Source: Vibrio cyclitrophicus (lineage in GTDB: Bacteria; Pseudomonadota; Gammaproteobacteria; Enterobacterales; Vibrionaceae). Taken from it: a DNA stretch of 64,000 nt. The stretch lies in the NCBI GenBank assembly GCA_023206055.1, contig CP065366.1, forward strand, positions 186,001 through 250,000, written 5' to 3'. Shown here in pieces: positions 8,740 to 17,005 of the stretch. Position 1 is the stretch's first letter. Each line of letters starts with the position of its first letter. Position numbers and translations under genes: made by a program. The notes beneath the pieces were generated by a model. It saw nothing but the letters and a program-made list of their open reading frames with translations. It was not told where the DNA came from and ran no database searches.

Positions 8740-8771
8740 AAAAAATGCCAGCAATCATGCTGGCATTTTTG
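8740..8771. terminator. Bidirectional terminator between hemN and the GGDEF-EAL gene
   Basis: A perfect 13-bp inverted repeat (AAAAATGCCAGCA / TGCTGGCATTTTT) with a 4-nt loop serves both convergent genes. Confidence 0.92.
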
Positions 8772-8799
8772 TATCTGACTTATTCGATTCTTGTCTGAC

Positions 8800-11382
8800 T
8801 TAGGAGAGGCTCTCTTCGGCATTTTGTTTGACCTTGGCATGTTGCTTGGTGTTGCTGAGGTCGGTTGGCCATTGGTCAAATGGAACTGGACGACTGTATA
8901 AGAAGCCTTGAGCAAGCGGGCACTGCAGTTGCTTGAGGAGTTCAGCCTGTTGCTGTGTTTCAACGCCTTCTGCCACCAAGCTTACTTTGAAACCTTTAGT
9001 GATATTAACGATGGCCGCGACGATGGAGCTGTCGAGGCTCTCTTTGTTGAGCTTGCTAACGAAGCTACGATCGATCTTCAGGCAATCAAATGGCAGCTTT
9101 TGCAGATAGGCTAGGGAAGAGTAGCCAGTACCAAAATCATCAATTGCGATTGAGATCCCTAATGCCTTTAATGTCAGCATGTTATCGATGATGGTCGGGT
9201 CGTTGTCGACGATACGTGATTCGGTGATCTCTAGTGTCAGGTTACTCGCTGGCAGCTTGGTGTCTCGCAGTGTGCCTTTTACTTGTTCAACAAAGCCACT
9301 TTCGCTTAGCTGGTCGACTGATAGATTGACGTGAATCGAGAAGTCTTTGCTCCACTTTCCTGACTCAATCGCGATGGCTGTATCTCGACAGGACTTATGC
9401 AGAATTTGTTTTCCGATATCGTAAATGAGCCCGTTCTCTTCCGCGAGGGGAATAAACTCGAGCGGAGAGATCACCCCTTCATCGGTTATCCAGCGTGCTA
9501 AAGCTTCTGCCCCTATGGTTGAGCCGGATTCCAGATCAATAATAGGCTGGTAAAACGGTTCGAACTGTTGAAGCTCAATCGCTCGGTTCATTCGCGTTAG
9601 CATCTTGGTGCGATGTCTCGATGCGTTACCCATCTCAGGGCTGTAAATGCTGACACTGGTTTTGTCTTGTTTCGCGTTGCTCAGTGCAATGCTGCTGCTG
9701 CGTAATAGGAGTGTAATGTCGTGGAGATTCGAGACATTCACTATTCCCATCGATACCTTAATCACCACGCTTTCCGATTCCATTGAAAATGGGGAGGCGA
9801 AGGTTTGAAGTAAGCGGTTAGTCAGTAGCTGAACATCATCGCTTTGCGTAACGTTTGGCGCGTAGATGGCAAACTCATCACCACCAGTTCGAGCTAGCAG
9901 GTATTCGGATGGCAGTGTGCCTCTTAAACGAGCGGCCGCAATGATAAGTAGCTGATCACCATTGTAATGACCAAGGCTGTCATTGATGTCTCGAAAGCGA
10001 TCGATACCAATCAGATACAGCGTGCCTTCTTCGTTGTCAGGGTGTTTCTTGGCCGCATCAATAAAGCCTTCACGGCTGTATAGCTTGGTTAATGAATCAT
10101 AGGTAAGCTGAGACTGTAATGCGTGAAACGAGGCCTTTAAGTTGTTGGCCATTTCATTGAATGACTCCACTAACATGCTGGTTTCATAGATATGCCCCGT
10201 CTTTGGCATACTCGTGTCCCAATCGCCATTAGCAAGGCGTTTGGCTGCATCTGCTGTCGAGGTGATGGGTTGGGTTACGCGATTAAAGGCAACTAATCCT
10301 GCAATGACCCCAAGGCAACTCAGTGCTAGCCCGAGCAACCAACTGTTTCTTTGATTTTCTGGCAATTCACCGAGCAGATAGCTTTCAGGGATCGAAACCC
10401 CAATAAACCACGTGAGGCCATGCTCATCTTCGTAGGGGGTGATTTGGTTGAAGTATCGTTCGTTGTCTAGGCGGAAGTTAAAGCGCTGCTCGCCCAAATT
10501 ATCGATTAGGTGGAATTGGTCTACGTAGCTAGCACTTTCACGTATGACTGGGTTAGCACTCTCTGTTGCCAGTAAGCGTTGGCCTTTGTCAGTTTTTCCT
10601 GTTCCCCATGAAACGACACTGCCTCCGCCTGAGTGCGCGACCAAGCGTTGCTGCTTATCGATGATATAAACAGAGGCATCTGTTCTATCTTTGAGTTTTC
10701 TGAGAAACGCATTGAAGGTATTAATCTTGATGTCGCTGACGACGACGGCTTTGAATTCATTATCATCATAGATAGGCGCGAGAGCAGATAAGGTGATTTC
10801 TTGGCGTTCGTCAGCATTAGCATAAATTGGTGACCATACTGCTTTTTTCTGTGTCGCAACGGGAGTGTACCAAGGACGGATTCTTGGATCGTAACCTGAT
10901 ATCACCGATCGAATGTCTTCACTAATATTGCTGCCACGGTAAATGACCAACTGATCATTGGTGCGTTCGTCTTGCACCATCAAGGTGTAGCCTTTGTTGG
11001 CTTCTTTACGGAAACCGACGTAGTTACCATCTTCAGAACCAAAGCCGATCACATCGAGTTGAGGTACAGCAGTGTAATGGTCTGAAAACGTATAAAAAAT
11101 ATAGTCTTGGACCTTACTAAGGTTGCCCGCTTGATAAAGATGGTGGTAGCCGATGTTATGACTGAGCGAGAGGTTCGCGTGAAATGGCTTTTCTAAAAAA
11201 TTAGACAGGCTTTGATGAACATTGTCAGTCAGTGATGTCAGTTGGCGTGCACTAACATCACTCACCATCTCTTTGTAGCTTAGCTTTTGAGTGAAAACCA
11301 TTACGCCCATAGTGAACAGAAAAATCATCACGAATGGCAGAACCACTGCGGATCTCAAAGTAATTTGTGTTTTCAAAGACAT
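8800..11382 (-). CDS. Membrane sensor with dCache, HAMP, GGDEF and EAL domains (c-di-GMP turnover)
   Basis: Predicted cyclic di-GMP signalling protein of 860 residues. It has a first membrane helix (about 12-32) and a large periplasmic double-Cache-like sensor (about 35-340, with IRPWY and VVVSDIKI motifs). A second membrane helix is at about 347-367, then HAMP, GGDEF (motif GGDEF at 500-504) and EAL (EAL at 626-628, with DDFGTGYSS and EGVET). Both catalytic signatures are intact, so it could be bifunctional. The RxxD inhibitory site is not present at its usual place just before GGDEF. The ligand is unknown. It lies downstream of glnG on the same strand with a gap of about 110 bp. Confidence 0.93.
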   Translation of the reverse strand: MSLKTQITLRSAVVLPFVMIFLFTMGVMVFTQKLSYKEMVSDVSARQLTSLTDNVHQSLSNFLEKPFHANLSLSHNIGYHHLYQAGNLSKVQDYIFYTFSDHYTAVPQLDVIGFGSEDGNYVGFRKEANKGYTLMVQDERTNDQLVIYRGSNISEDIRSVISGYDPRIRPWYTPVATQKKAVWSPIYANADERQEITLSALAPIYDDNEFKAVVVSDIKINTFNAFLRKLKDRTDASVYIIDKQQRLVAHSGGGSVVSWGTGKTDKGQRLLATESANPVIRESASYVDQFHLIDNLGEQRFNFRLDNERYFNQITPYEDEHGLTWFIGVSIPESYLLGELPENQRNSWLLGLALSCLGVIAGLVAFNRVTQPITSTADAAKRLANGDWDTSMPKTGHIYETSMLVESFNEMANNLKASFHALQSQLTYDSLTKLYSREGFIDAAKKHPDNEEGTLYLIGIDRFRDINDSLGHYNGDQLLIIAAARLRGTLPSEYLLARTGGDEFAIYAPNVTQSDDVQLLTNRLLQTFASPFSMESESVVIKVSMGIVNVSNLHDITLLLRSSSIALSNAKQDKTSVSIYSPEMGNASRHRTKMLTRMNRAIELQQFEPFYQPIIDLESGSTIGAEALARWITDEGVISPLEFIPLAEENGLIYDIGKQILHKSCRDTAIAIESGKWSKDFSIHVNLSVDQLSESGFVEQVKGTLRDTKLPASNLTLEITESRIVDNDPTIIDNMLTLKALGISIAIDDFGTGYSSLAYLQKLPFDCLKIDRSFVSKLNKESLDSSIVAAIVNITKGFKVSLVAEGVETQQQAELLKQLQCPLAQGFLYSRPVPFDQWPTDLSNTKQHAKVKQNAEESLS

Positions 11383-11490
11383 CTTTAGCTACAATTTTGG
11401 TGAATAGTGTACTGTAATTGTACCGACACTATCCAAACCAAGCGACACTTTTTTGGTTAAAAAGTAGCTGCATCGAGAATCATATAAGGT

Positions 11491-12894
11491 CTAGTACAGT
11501 TCTTTGAGTTTACGAGTTAGGGTATTTCTTCCCCATCCCAAAACCTTAGCTGCGTCCTGTTTATGACCATTAGTATGGTGGAGTGCAGCCTCTAGCAGTA
11601 TACGTTCAAACTCTGGCAGAGCATAAGTCAGCAGCTCTTTTTCTCCTGAATCAAGCGCACACTTTGCCCAATTAGCGAGCAGTTGTTGCCAGTTATCTCC
11701 GGTACCAGAAGTGGTCACGACTTTCTCTTCCAACAGCTCTGGTGGCAGGTCTGAAGGGAGAATTTCGCTTCCGCTCGCCATCACGGTGAGCCAACGACAA
11801 ATGTTCTCAAGCTGACGCACGTTACCTGGCCAATTGAGCTGGTTGAGCTTCAAAATGGTCTCAGGATGCAGTGTCTTCACTTCTACACCGAGCTCTTCGG
11901 CGGCGGATGCTAGGAAGTGATGAGTCAGCTTTTCAATGTCTTGTTTACGTTCACGCAGTGCCGGGATATGGATTCGGATAACGTTGAGTCGGTGGAAAAG
12001 GTCTTCACGGAAGTCGCCTTCATGCACCAATCGTTCAAGATCTTGGTGGGTTGCGGCAACGATACGAACGTCAACCTTAACCGCAGAGTGTCCACCGACA
12101 CGATAAAATTGGCCATCAGAAAGTACACGTAGTAAGCGAGTTTGAATATCGAGTGGCATATCGCCGATCTCATCAAGAAACAGTGTACCGCCGTTGGCTT
12201 GTTCGAAGCGCCCTTGGCGAACGCTGTTAGCCCCAGTAAAGGCGCCTTTCTCGTGGCCAAACAGTTCAGACTCGATCAGATCTTTGGGAATTGCTGCCAT
12301 GTTCAAGGCAATGAAGGGTTTCTTAGCTCTTGGGCTGTGACGATGCAGAGCGTGAGCGACCAATTCTTTACCGGTACCTGACTCACCGTTAATAAGAACC
12401 GAAATGGACGAACGAGATAAACGACCAATAGCGCGGAAAACTTCCTGCATCGCAGGTGCTTCACCGATGATTTCTGGTGCGTTGGTGTCTTCAGCGACTT
12501 CACTGGCTTGCTCGCGTTTCTGCTCTTGGCTGTGCGCGATTGCTCGTTCTACTAGAGTCAATGTCTCATCAATATCGAACGGCTTTGGTAGATATTCAAA
12601 GGCGCCTTTTTGATAAGCATTCACCGCCGCATCAAGGTCTGAGTGCGCGGTCATAATGATCACGGGCAGGTCGGGAGAGCGCTGGTGAACTTGTTGTAAC
12701 AGCTCAATTCCGTCAATGCCAGGCATGCGAATATCAGACACCAATACGTCAGGTGTCTCACGCTCAAGCGCAAGTAACACGCTCTCGGCATCAGCAAATG
12801 TTTCACACTTTATATCCGCAGATGAAAGTGTTTTCTCTACTACCCAACGGATAGAGCTGTCGTCATCGACGACCCAAACGTATCCCTTACTCAT
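11491..12894 (-). CDS. glnG: Nitrogen regulator NtrC (NR(I)), sigma-54 activator
   Basis: Response regulator that activates sigma-54 promoters, chiefly glnA, under nitrogen limitation. The receiver domain has D11/D12 and phospho-acceptor D54 (VSDIRMPG). The AAA+ domain has Walker A GESGTGKE and the sigma-54 contact loop GAFTGA. A Fis-type helix-turn-helix ends the protein (AAKVLGWGRNTLTRKLKEL). Length 467 is standard. It lies 121 bp downstream of glnL. Confidence 0.97.
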   Translation of the reverse strand: MSKGYVWVVDDDSSIRWVVEKTLSSADIKCETFADAESVLLALERETPDVLVSDIRMPGIDGIELLQQVHQRSPDLPVIIMTAHSDLDAAVNAYQKGAFEYLPKPFDIDETLTLVERAIAHSQEQKREQASEVAEDTNAPEIIGEAPAMQEVFRAIGRLSRSSISVLINGESGTGKELVAHALHRHSPRAKKPFIALNMAAIPKDLIESELFGHEKGAFTGANSVRQGRFEQANGGTLFLDEIGDMPLDIQTRLLRVLSDGQFYRVGGHSAVKVDVRIVAATHQDLERLVHEGDFREDLFHRLNVIRIHIPALRERKQDIEKLTHHFLASAAEELGVEVKTLHPETILKLNQLNWPGNVRQLENICRWLTVMASGSEILPSDLPPELLEEKVVTTSGTGDNWQQLLANWAKCALDSGEKELLTYALPEFERILLEAALHHTNGHKQDAAKVLGWGRNTLTRKLKELY

Positions 12895-13015
12895 AATTCA
12901 ATTCCTTTGCAGCCAAATCTATTGTGATAATCATTGTTGTTTTTATGATGTCTTAATCTTTGTGTTACCGAGTTAAGCTTTTCATCTCGCTGTCTAATCG
13001 CGAAGTTCTGGTGAC

Positions 13016-14092
13016 CTAAATCGGAAGGTAAATCGTGAATGTGGTGTTGCCCGGCCAGCTTTCAACATCAATTTTCCCATTGTGTTGATCGATCAGGTTT
13101 TGAGAAATCGATAGCCCCAGCCCCGTTCCACCTTCTCGTCCGCTGACCATTGGATAAAACAGGGTGTCTTTTAAATCATCGGGGATACCCGGACCGTTAT
13201 CGCTGATCTCAATACGAGCCGCGAGTTTGTGTCGCTGCCCATGAATATTTGCTTGATGCACCGTTCTGGTGCGAATAGTGATTTTTCCAGAATCCTGAGT
13301 CTTTAAAATCTGCGCTGCGTTGCTCACAATATTGAGCATCGCTTGTTCAACCTGTGCCGAATCCATCAAGATGTCCGGTAGGCTAGGGTCGTAATCCCTT
13401 TCAATAGCCAGTGTTGAGCCTGATTCAAGCTCTACCAACTGTCTTACTTTCTCAAGTATCTGATGGAGGTTCTCTTCTGACTTAGTCCCCGGCTTCTGAG
13501 GGCCAAGCAAGCGGTCGACCAAAGCCCTTAGGCGGTCGGCTTGCTCAATAATGATCTGGGTATATTCATTAAGAGACTGATCAGGAAGCATTTTTCCAAG
13601 TAACTGCGCCGCACCTCTTAAGCCTCCTAATGGGTTCTTAATTTCATGTGCTAACCCGCGTACTAGCAACTTAGCCGCTTGTTGTTGTGCATGTTGGTTG
13701 AGTTCTTGGCTAAGACGTCTTTGCTGGTCTATCTTGCGCATCTCTACCAATAGCAAGGTTTCACGTTGCCAAGATATTGGGCTAACTGTGACTTCAAGCA
13801 TCAGTGGGCGATTATCGACAACAAAGGTAACGTCACTGTCGGTAATGCTCTGGCCACTTTGCAGAGGTTGTGTCAGGAGGGCTAAATCGAGAGAGGCATG
13901 TTGGATGAGTTGACTCAATGGATGATCAACGATGCGTCTCGCGCTTTGTGAAAAGAGTTGTTCAGCCGATGGGTTGGCGTATCGCACATACAGTTGTTCA
14001 TCGAGCATCAATGTCGAGGTCACCATATTGTCGAGAATGGCGCTGGAAAGTTGATGTGTATCTATGCTGTCGCGTTTCGCTGATCGATTCAC
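13016..14092 (-). CDS. glnL: Nitrogen sensor histidine kinase NtrB (NR(II))
   Basis: Soluble kinase/phosphatase that sets the phosphorylation of NtrC in response to PII. It has a PAS domain (about 10-120), a HisKA domain with H149 in GLAHEIKNPLGG, and an HATPase domain with DNGPGIP and GGTGLGLS. The frame is open to an ATG at 14152. I prefer the GTG at 14092, which has AAGGA 7 nt upstream and gives 358 residues, close to E. coli. The longer start would also put the NtrC box inside the coding region. Confidence 0.94.
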   Translation of the reverse strand: MNRSAKRDSIDTHQLSSAILDNMVTSTLMLDEQLYVRYANPSAEQLFSQSARRIVDHPLSQLIQHASLDLALLTQPLQSGQSITDSDVTFVVDNRPLMLEVTVSPISWQRETLLLVEMRKIDQQRRLSQELNQHAQQQAAKLLVRGLAHEIKNPLGGLRGAAQLLGKMLPDQSLNEYTQIIIEQADRLRALVDRLLGPQKPGTKSEENLHQILEKVRQLVELESGSTLAIERDYDPSLPDILMDSAQVEQAMLNIVSNAAQILKTQDSGKITIRTRTVHQANIHGQRHKLAARIEISDNGPGIPDDLKDTLFYPMVSGREGGTGLGLSISQNLIDQHNGKIDVESWPGNTTFTIYLPI

Positions 14093-14122
14093 TATTTCGT
14101 CCTTGAACTGGTGTTTTCTTGC

Positions 14123-14139
14123 TGCACCAATTTGGTGCG
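14123..14139 (-). promoter_or_regulatory. NtrC binding site upstream of glnL
   Basis: TGCACCAATTTGGTGCG is a near-perfect NtrC palindrome (TGCACC-N5-GGTGCA). E. coli has a similar site at the glnL promoter, where NtrC represses. It lies 31 bp before the chosen glnL start. Confidence 0.85.
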
Positions 14140-14249
14140 TAGCTAAGTTCAAGTATGGCGCATATCAATCAGAAGCTAAAGTTAATTCATTAAAGCTGCT
14201 GAGAACAGGTGAAAAGTTGAGGTAATTCAGTCTCTTTTAACACACAGGC

Positions 14250-14819
14250 CTACTTGATCGTCGCTCGATGTAAATACACGGTGACTGGACTAGTAGATGC
14301 AATAAGCTTGCCGCTTCTATGTGCTTGAATTGCAATGGTGTGAGTACCTCGATCGATGTCTTTTAATTCCCAAATAGGTTGGGTCTGTGGGGCGCCATAT
14401 CGACGGCCATCAAGTATCAATTGAAATTGCTCCCCTATACCAAGTTTTCGGTTGAGATCTATCTGAATCGGGATTAAGCCACGGTTGCTACGAATAGTTT
14501 GATCATGAATTGGAGTCAGCATGGTAAGGGCTAATTGAGTGGGAACCTCGCGTTCTGTGGTTTCTGTTCCTGCTTGATTTTTATCTGGCGCTGCCGTTTT
14601 AGTTGTAGATGAAGCCGCGGCGTCAACCGGAGTAGAGGCTTCAAATTTAGGGGCGGGTGCTGAAGCTTGCACATCTGGCAGGCGAAGGGCCTCGGCATCT
14701 TGATCGCTAGGGTTATCACTAAAGTGGAGCACGCCATCTTCATCTACCCAGGTATACACCGTTTGAGCAGAGCATGAGAGTGCGACTGTTAACCCGATCA
14801 GGAACAGTATATTTTTCAT
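14250..14819 (-). CDS. DUF4124 family periplasmic protein
   Basis: Function unknown. A signal peptide (residues 1-18) is followed by the DUF4124 signature, YTWVDEDGVLHFSDNPS (21-37). A low-complexity Ala/Pro/Thr linker (about 50-90) and a C-terminal beta-rich domain (about 95-185, LTPIHDQTIRSN to VTVYLHRA) follow. It sits between glnA and glnL on the same strand. I believe this order is common in vibrios, but its link to nitrogen control is unproven. Confidence 0.88.
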   Translation of the reverse strand: MKNILFLIGLTVALSCSAQTVYTWVDEDGVLHFSDNPSDQDAEALRLPDVQASAPAPKFEASTPVDAAASSTTKTAAPDKNQAGTETTEREVPTQLALTMLTPIHDQTIRSNRGLIPIQIDLNRKLGIGEQFQLILDGRRYGAPQTQPIWELKDIDRGTHTIAIQAHRSGKLIASTSPVTVYLHRATIK

Positions 14820-14944
14820 ATCTTTAGCCTCTTTTCACTGCTAGGTGATTTCACGTTTGGCGTTGGTTTTATTGTATTTAGCGCGACAGCCTCTGAGGAC
14901 TTTTGTCTAAGGTATGGTACGAGGAGGGGAGCGTCGAGAGAATA

Positions 14945-14973
14945 TAAAAAAGGCCCACCTGCGAGGCGAGCCT
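14945..14973 (-). terminator. Intrinsic terminator of glnA
   Basis: On the minus strand AGGCTCGCCT pairs with AGGTGGGCCT (two G-U pairs) and is followed by six T, about 65 bp after the glnA stop. Some read-through into the genes downstream is likely, as in glnALG operons. Confidence 0.75.
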
Positions 14974-15035
14974 AATATTTTTTAGCACTTCTTACATGTT
15001 GCAGTAAGAGTTACTACACGATTATTAATCGAGGA

Positions 15036-16445
15036 TTAAACTGAGTAGTACAGTTCAAACTCAAGTGGGTGTGTAGCCATGTTCACGCGTTGTACGTCGT
15101 CAGATTTCAGAGTGATGTAAGAATCGATGAAATCGTCAGAGAATACGCCGCCAGCTGTTAGGAACTCACGGTCTTCGCTAAGCGCTGCTAGAGCTTGTTG
15201 TAGAGATTCTGCAACTGTTGGGATCTCAGCTGCTTCTTCTGCAGGAAGGTCGTATAGATCTTTATCCATAGCTTCGCCTGGGTGAATCTTGTTCTTGATA
15301 CCGTCAAGGCCAGCCATAAGCATTGCTGAGTAGCATAGGTATGGGTTAGCTGCTGGGTCACCAAAACGTAGCTCGATACGACGTGCTTTAGGGCTTGGTA
15401 CTACTGGGATACGGATAGAAGCTGAACGGTTACGTGCTGAGTAAGCAAGCATTACCGGTGCTTCGAAACCAGGTACAAGACGCTTGTACGAGTTAGTTGA
15501 TGGGTTAGCAAACGCGTTGATTGCACGAGCGTGCTTGATTACACCACCGATGTAGTAAAGAGCCATTTCAGATAGGCCGCCGTACTTATCACCAGCAAAC
15601 AGGTTAACGCCGTCTTTTGCTAGAGATTGGTGAACGTGCATACCAGAACCGTTGTCACCAACTAGTGGCTTAGGCATGAATGTCGCTGTTTTACCAAATG
15701 CGTGAGCAACGTTGTGTACAACGTACTTGTAGATTTGAGTTTCATCAGCTTTCGCTGTTAGCGTGTTGAAGCGAGTTGCGATTTCGTTTTGGCCCGCAGT
15801 TGCTACTTCGTGGTGGTGAGCTTCAACTACTAGGCCCATCTCTTCCATTACTAGACACATTGCTGAACGGATGTCTTGAGATGAATCTACAGGAGCTACT
15901 GGGAAGTAACCGCCTTTAACGCCAGGACGGTGACCTTTGTTACCGCCTTCGATGTCAGAACCTGTGTTCCAAGCTGCTTCTACGTCATCAATCTTGAAGA
16001 AAGAACCAGACATGTCGTTTGAGAACTTAACGTCATCAAATAGGAAGAATTCTGGCTCTGGACCCACTAGAACTGTGTCAGCGATACCTGTAGAACGTAG
16101 GTATTCTTCAGAACGCTTAGCGATAGAGCGTGGGTCACGGTCGTAGCCTTGCATTGTTGCAGGCTCAAGGATGTCACAACGGATATTTAGCGTTGCGTCT
16201 TCTGTGAATGGGTCCAGTACAGCAGAAGCTGCGTCTGGCATCATTACCATGTCAGATTCATTAATGCCTTTCCAACCAGCTACTGAAGAGCCGTCAAACA
16301 TTTTGCCTTCTTCGAAGAAGTCTGCATCAACTTGGTGAGAAGGAATAGAGATATGCTGCTCTTTACCTTTTGTATCAGTAAAACGTAAGTCGATAAATTT
16401 AACTTCGTTCTCTTGGATCAGGGATAGTACATTTTCTACTGACAT
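15036..16445 (-). CDS. glnA: Glutamine synthetase, type I
   Basis: ATP-dependent synthesis of glutamine from glutamate and ammonia; the central enzyme of nitrogen assimilation. The 469 residues match the GSI-beta dodecamer. Visible signatures are FDGSSVAGWKGI, GPEPEFFLFD, the ATP-binding KPLVGDNGSGMHVHQS and NRSASIRIP. The adenylylation Tyr lies in DLYDLPAEE near residue 397. Three NtrC boxes and a sigma-54 promoter precede it. Confidence 0.98.
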   Translation of the reverse strand: MSVENVLSLIQENEVKFIDLRFTDTKGKEQHISIPSHQVDADFFEEGKMFDGSSVAGWKGINESDMVMMPDAASAVLDPFTEDATLNIRCDILEPATMQGYDRDPRSIAKRSEEYLRSTGIADTVLVGPEPEFFLFDDVKFSNDMSGSFFKIDDVEAAWNTGSDIEGGNKGHRPGVKGGYFPVAPVDSSQDIRSAMCLVMEEMGLVVEAHHHEVATAGQNEIATRFNTLTAKADETQIYKYVVHNVAHAFGKTATFMPKPLVGDNGSGMHVHQSLAKDGVNLFAGDKYGGLSEMALYYIGGVIKHARAINAFANPSTNSYKRLVPGFEAPVMLAYSARNRSASIRIPVVPSPKARRIELRFGDPAANPYLCYSAMLMAGLDGIKNKIHPGEAMDKDLYDLPAEEAAEIPTVAESLQQALAALSEDREFLTAGGVFSDDFIDSYITLKSDDVQRVNMATHPLEFELYYSV

Positions 16446-16500
16446 CTTGGATAACCTCCAGTGTTATTAATTCGGTATTAGCTCGATTCGGTTGAAACTA

Positions 16501-16538
16501 GCATTGATTAATGTCTATAAGTGCATTAATCGATGCTG
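16501..16538. repeat. Inverted repeat in the glnA leader
   Basis: Arms AGCATTGATTAATG (16501-16514) and CATTAATCGATGCT (16525-16538) pair over 14 bp with one mismatch around a 10-nt loop. It begins just inside the transcript predicted from the sigma-54 promoter and lies about 55 bp before the glnA start. It may be an RNA hairpin or an operator. There is no T run, so it is not an intrinsic terminator. Confidence 0.7.
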
Positions 16539-16549
16539 ATTTATCTATA

Positions 16550-16565
16550 GCCAAAAACGTGCCAA
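16550..16565 (-). promoter_or_regulatory. Sigma-54 promoter of glnA
   Basis: On the minus strand TGGCAC-N5-TGGCT matches the -24/-12 consensus (TGGCAC-N5-TTGCW) with one substitution. Its distance to the glnA start (about 105 bp) and to the NtrC boxes resembles E. coli glnAp2. Confidence 0.85.
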
Positions 16566-16626
16566 AAAAATTATTCCATTAATTTCAATGATTTACTTGT
16601 TTTACTGTTTTGCCTCATCTGGTTTT

Positions 16627-16643
16627 TGCACCAAAATGATCTC
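16627..16643 (-). promoter_or_regulatory. NtrC site 1 upstream of glnA (half-site quality)
   Basis: TGCACCAAAATGATCTC has one good half of the NtrC palindrome and a weak second half. It is the site nearest the sigma-54 promoter. Confidence 0.6.
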
Positions 16644-16647
16644 AGCT

Positions 16648-16664
16648 CGCACCTTATTGGTGCA
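16648..16664 (-). promoter_or_regulatory. NtrC site 2 upstream of glnA (strong)
   Basis: CGCACCTTATTGGTGCA matches the full NtrC palindrome except for the first base. It lies about 85-100 bp upstream of the -24 element, suitable for an enhancer. Confidence 0.85.
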
Positions 16665-16676
16665 ATCGTTTGTCTG

Positions 16677-16693
16677 TGCACCAATATGAGACA
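16677..16693 (-). promoter_or_regulatory. NtrC site 3 upstream of glnA (half-site quality)
   Basis: TGCACCAATATGAGACA has one good half. Its centre is 29 bp from that of site 2, close to three helical turns, which would support cooperative binding. Confidence 0.6.
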
Positions 16694-16910
16694 CGAGCGA
16701 GCACCATTCAGCAATGAATTGCCTAAGTTGTCAATCCACTTTTGTTATTTTGCCGGAGATTTGGCTTGCCACTCGCAGGTGATACTTTTTAGAGTCCTAC
16801 GAATTTAGCTACTCAACACTGTACTGAATCAAAGTTAAGCGGATATGAATCGCTAATAAAGAAAAAAGCCTCGGTTCAGATCACATATTTCTGGGTTTTT
16901 GTCTAGAATC

Positions 16911-16919
16911 TGGTATATT
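16911..16919 (+). promoter_or_regulatory. Predicted typA promoter (extended -10)
   Basis: TGG directly before TATATT makes an extended -10 element about 90 bp before the typA start. No clear -35 is seen. Confidence 0.45.
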
Positions 16920-17005
16920 ATTGACCGTTTTTTAAATCAAGCTAGCGGTTATTATCCAAACTTTTGGATAAGTGACGGCTACTTTTATGAGTGAATCGAG
17001 AATCC

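Noticed and set aside
16626..16808. Open frame of 60 codons between glnA and typA
   Set aside because: It runs across the three NtrC boxes and has no recognisable protein features.
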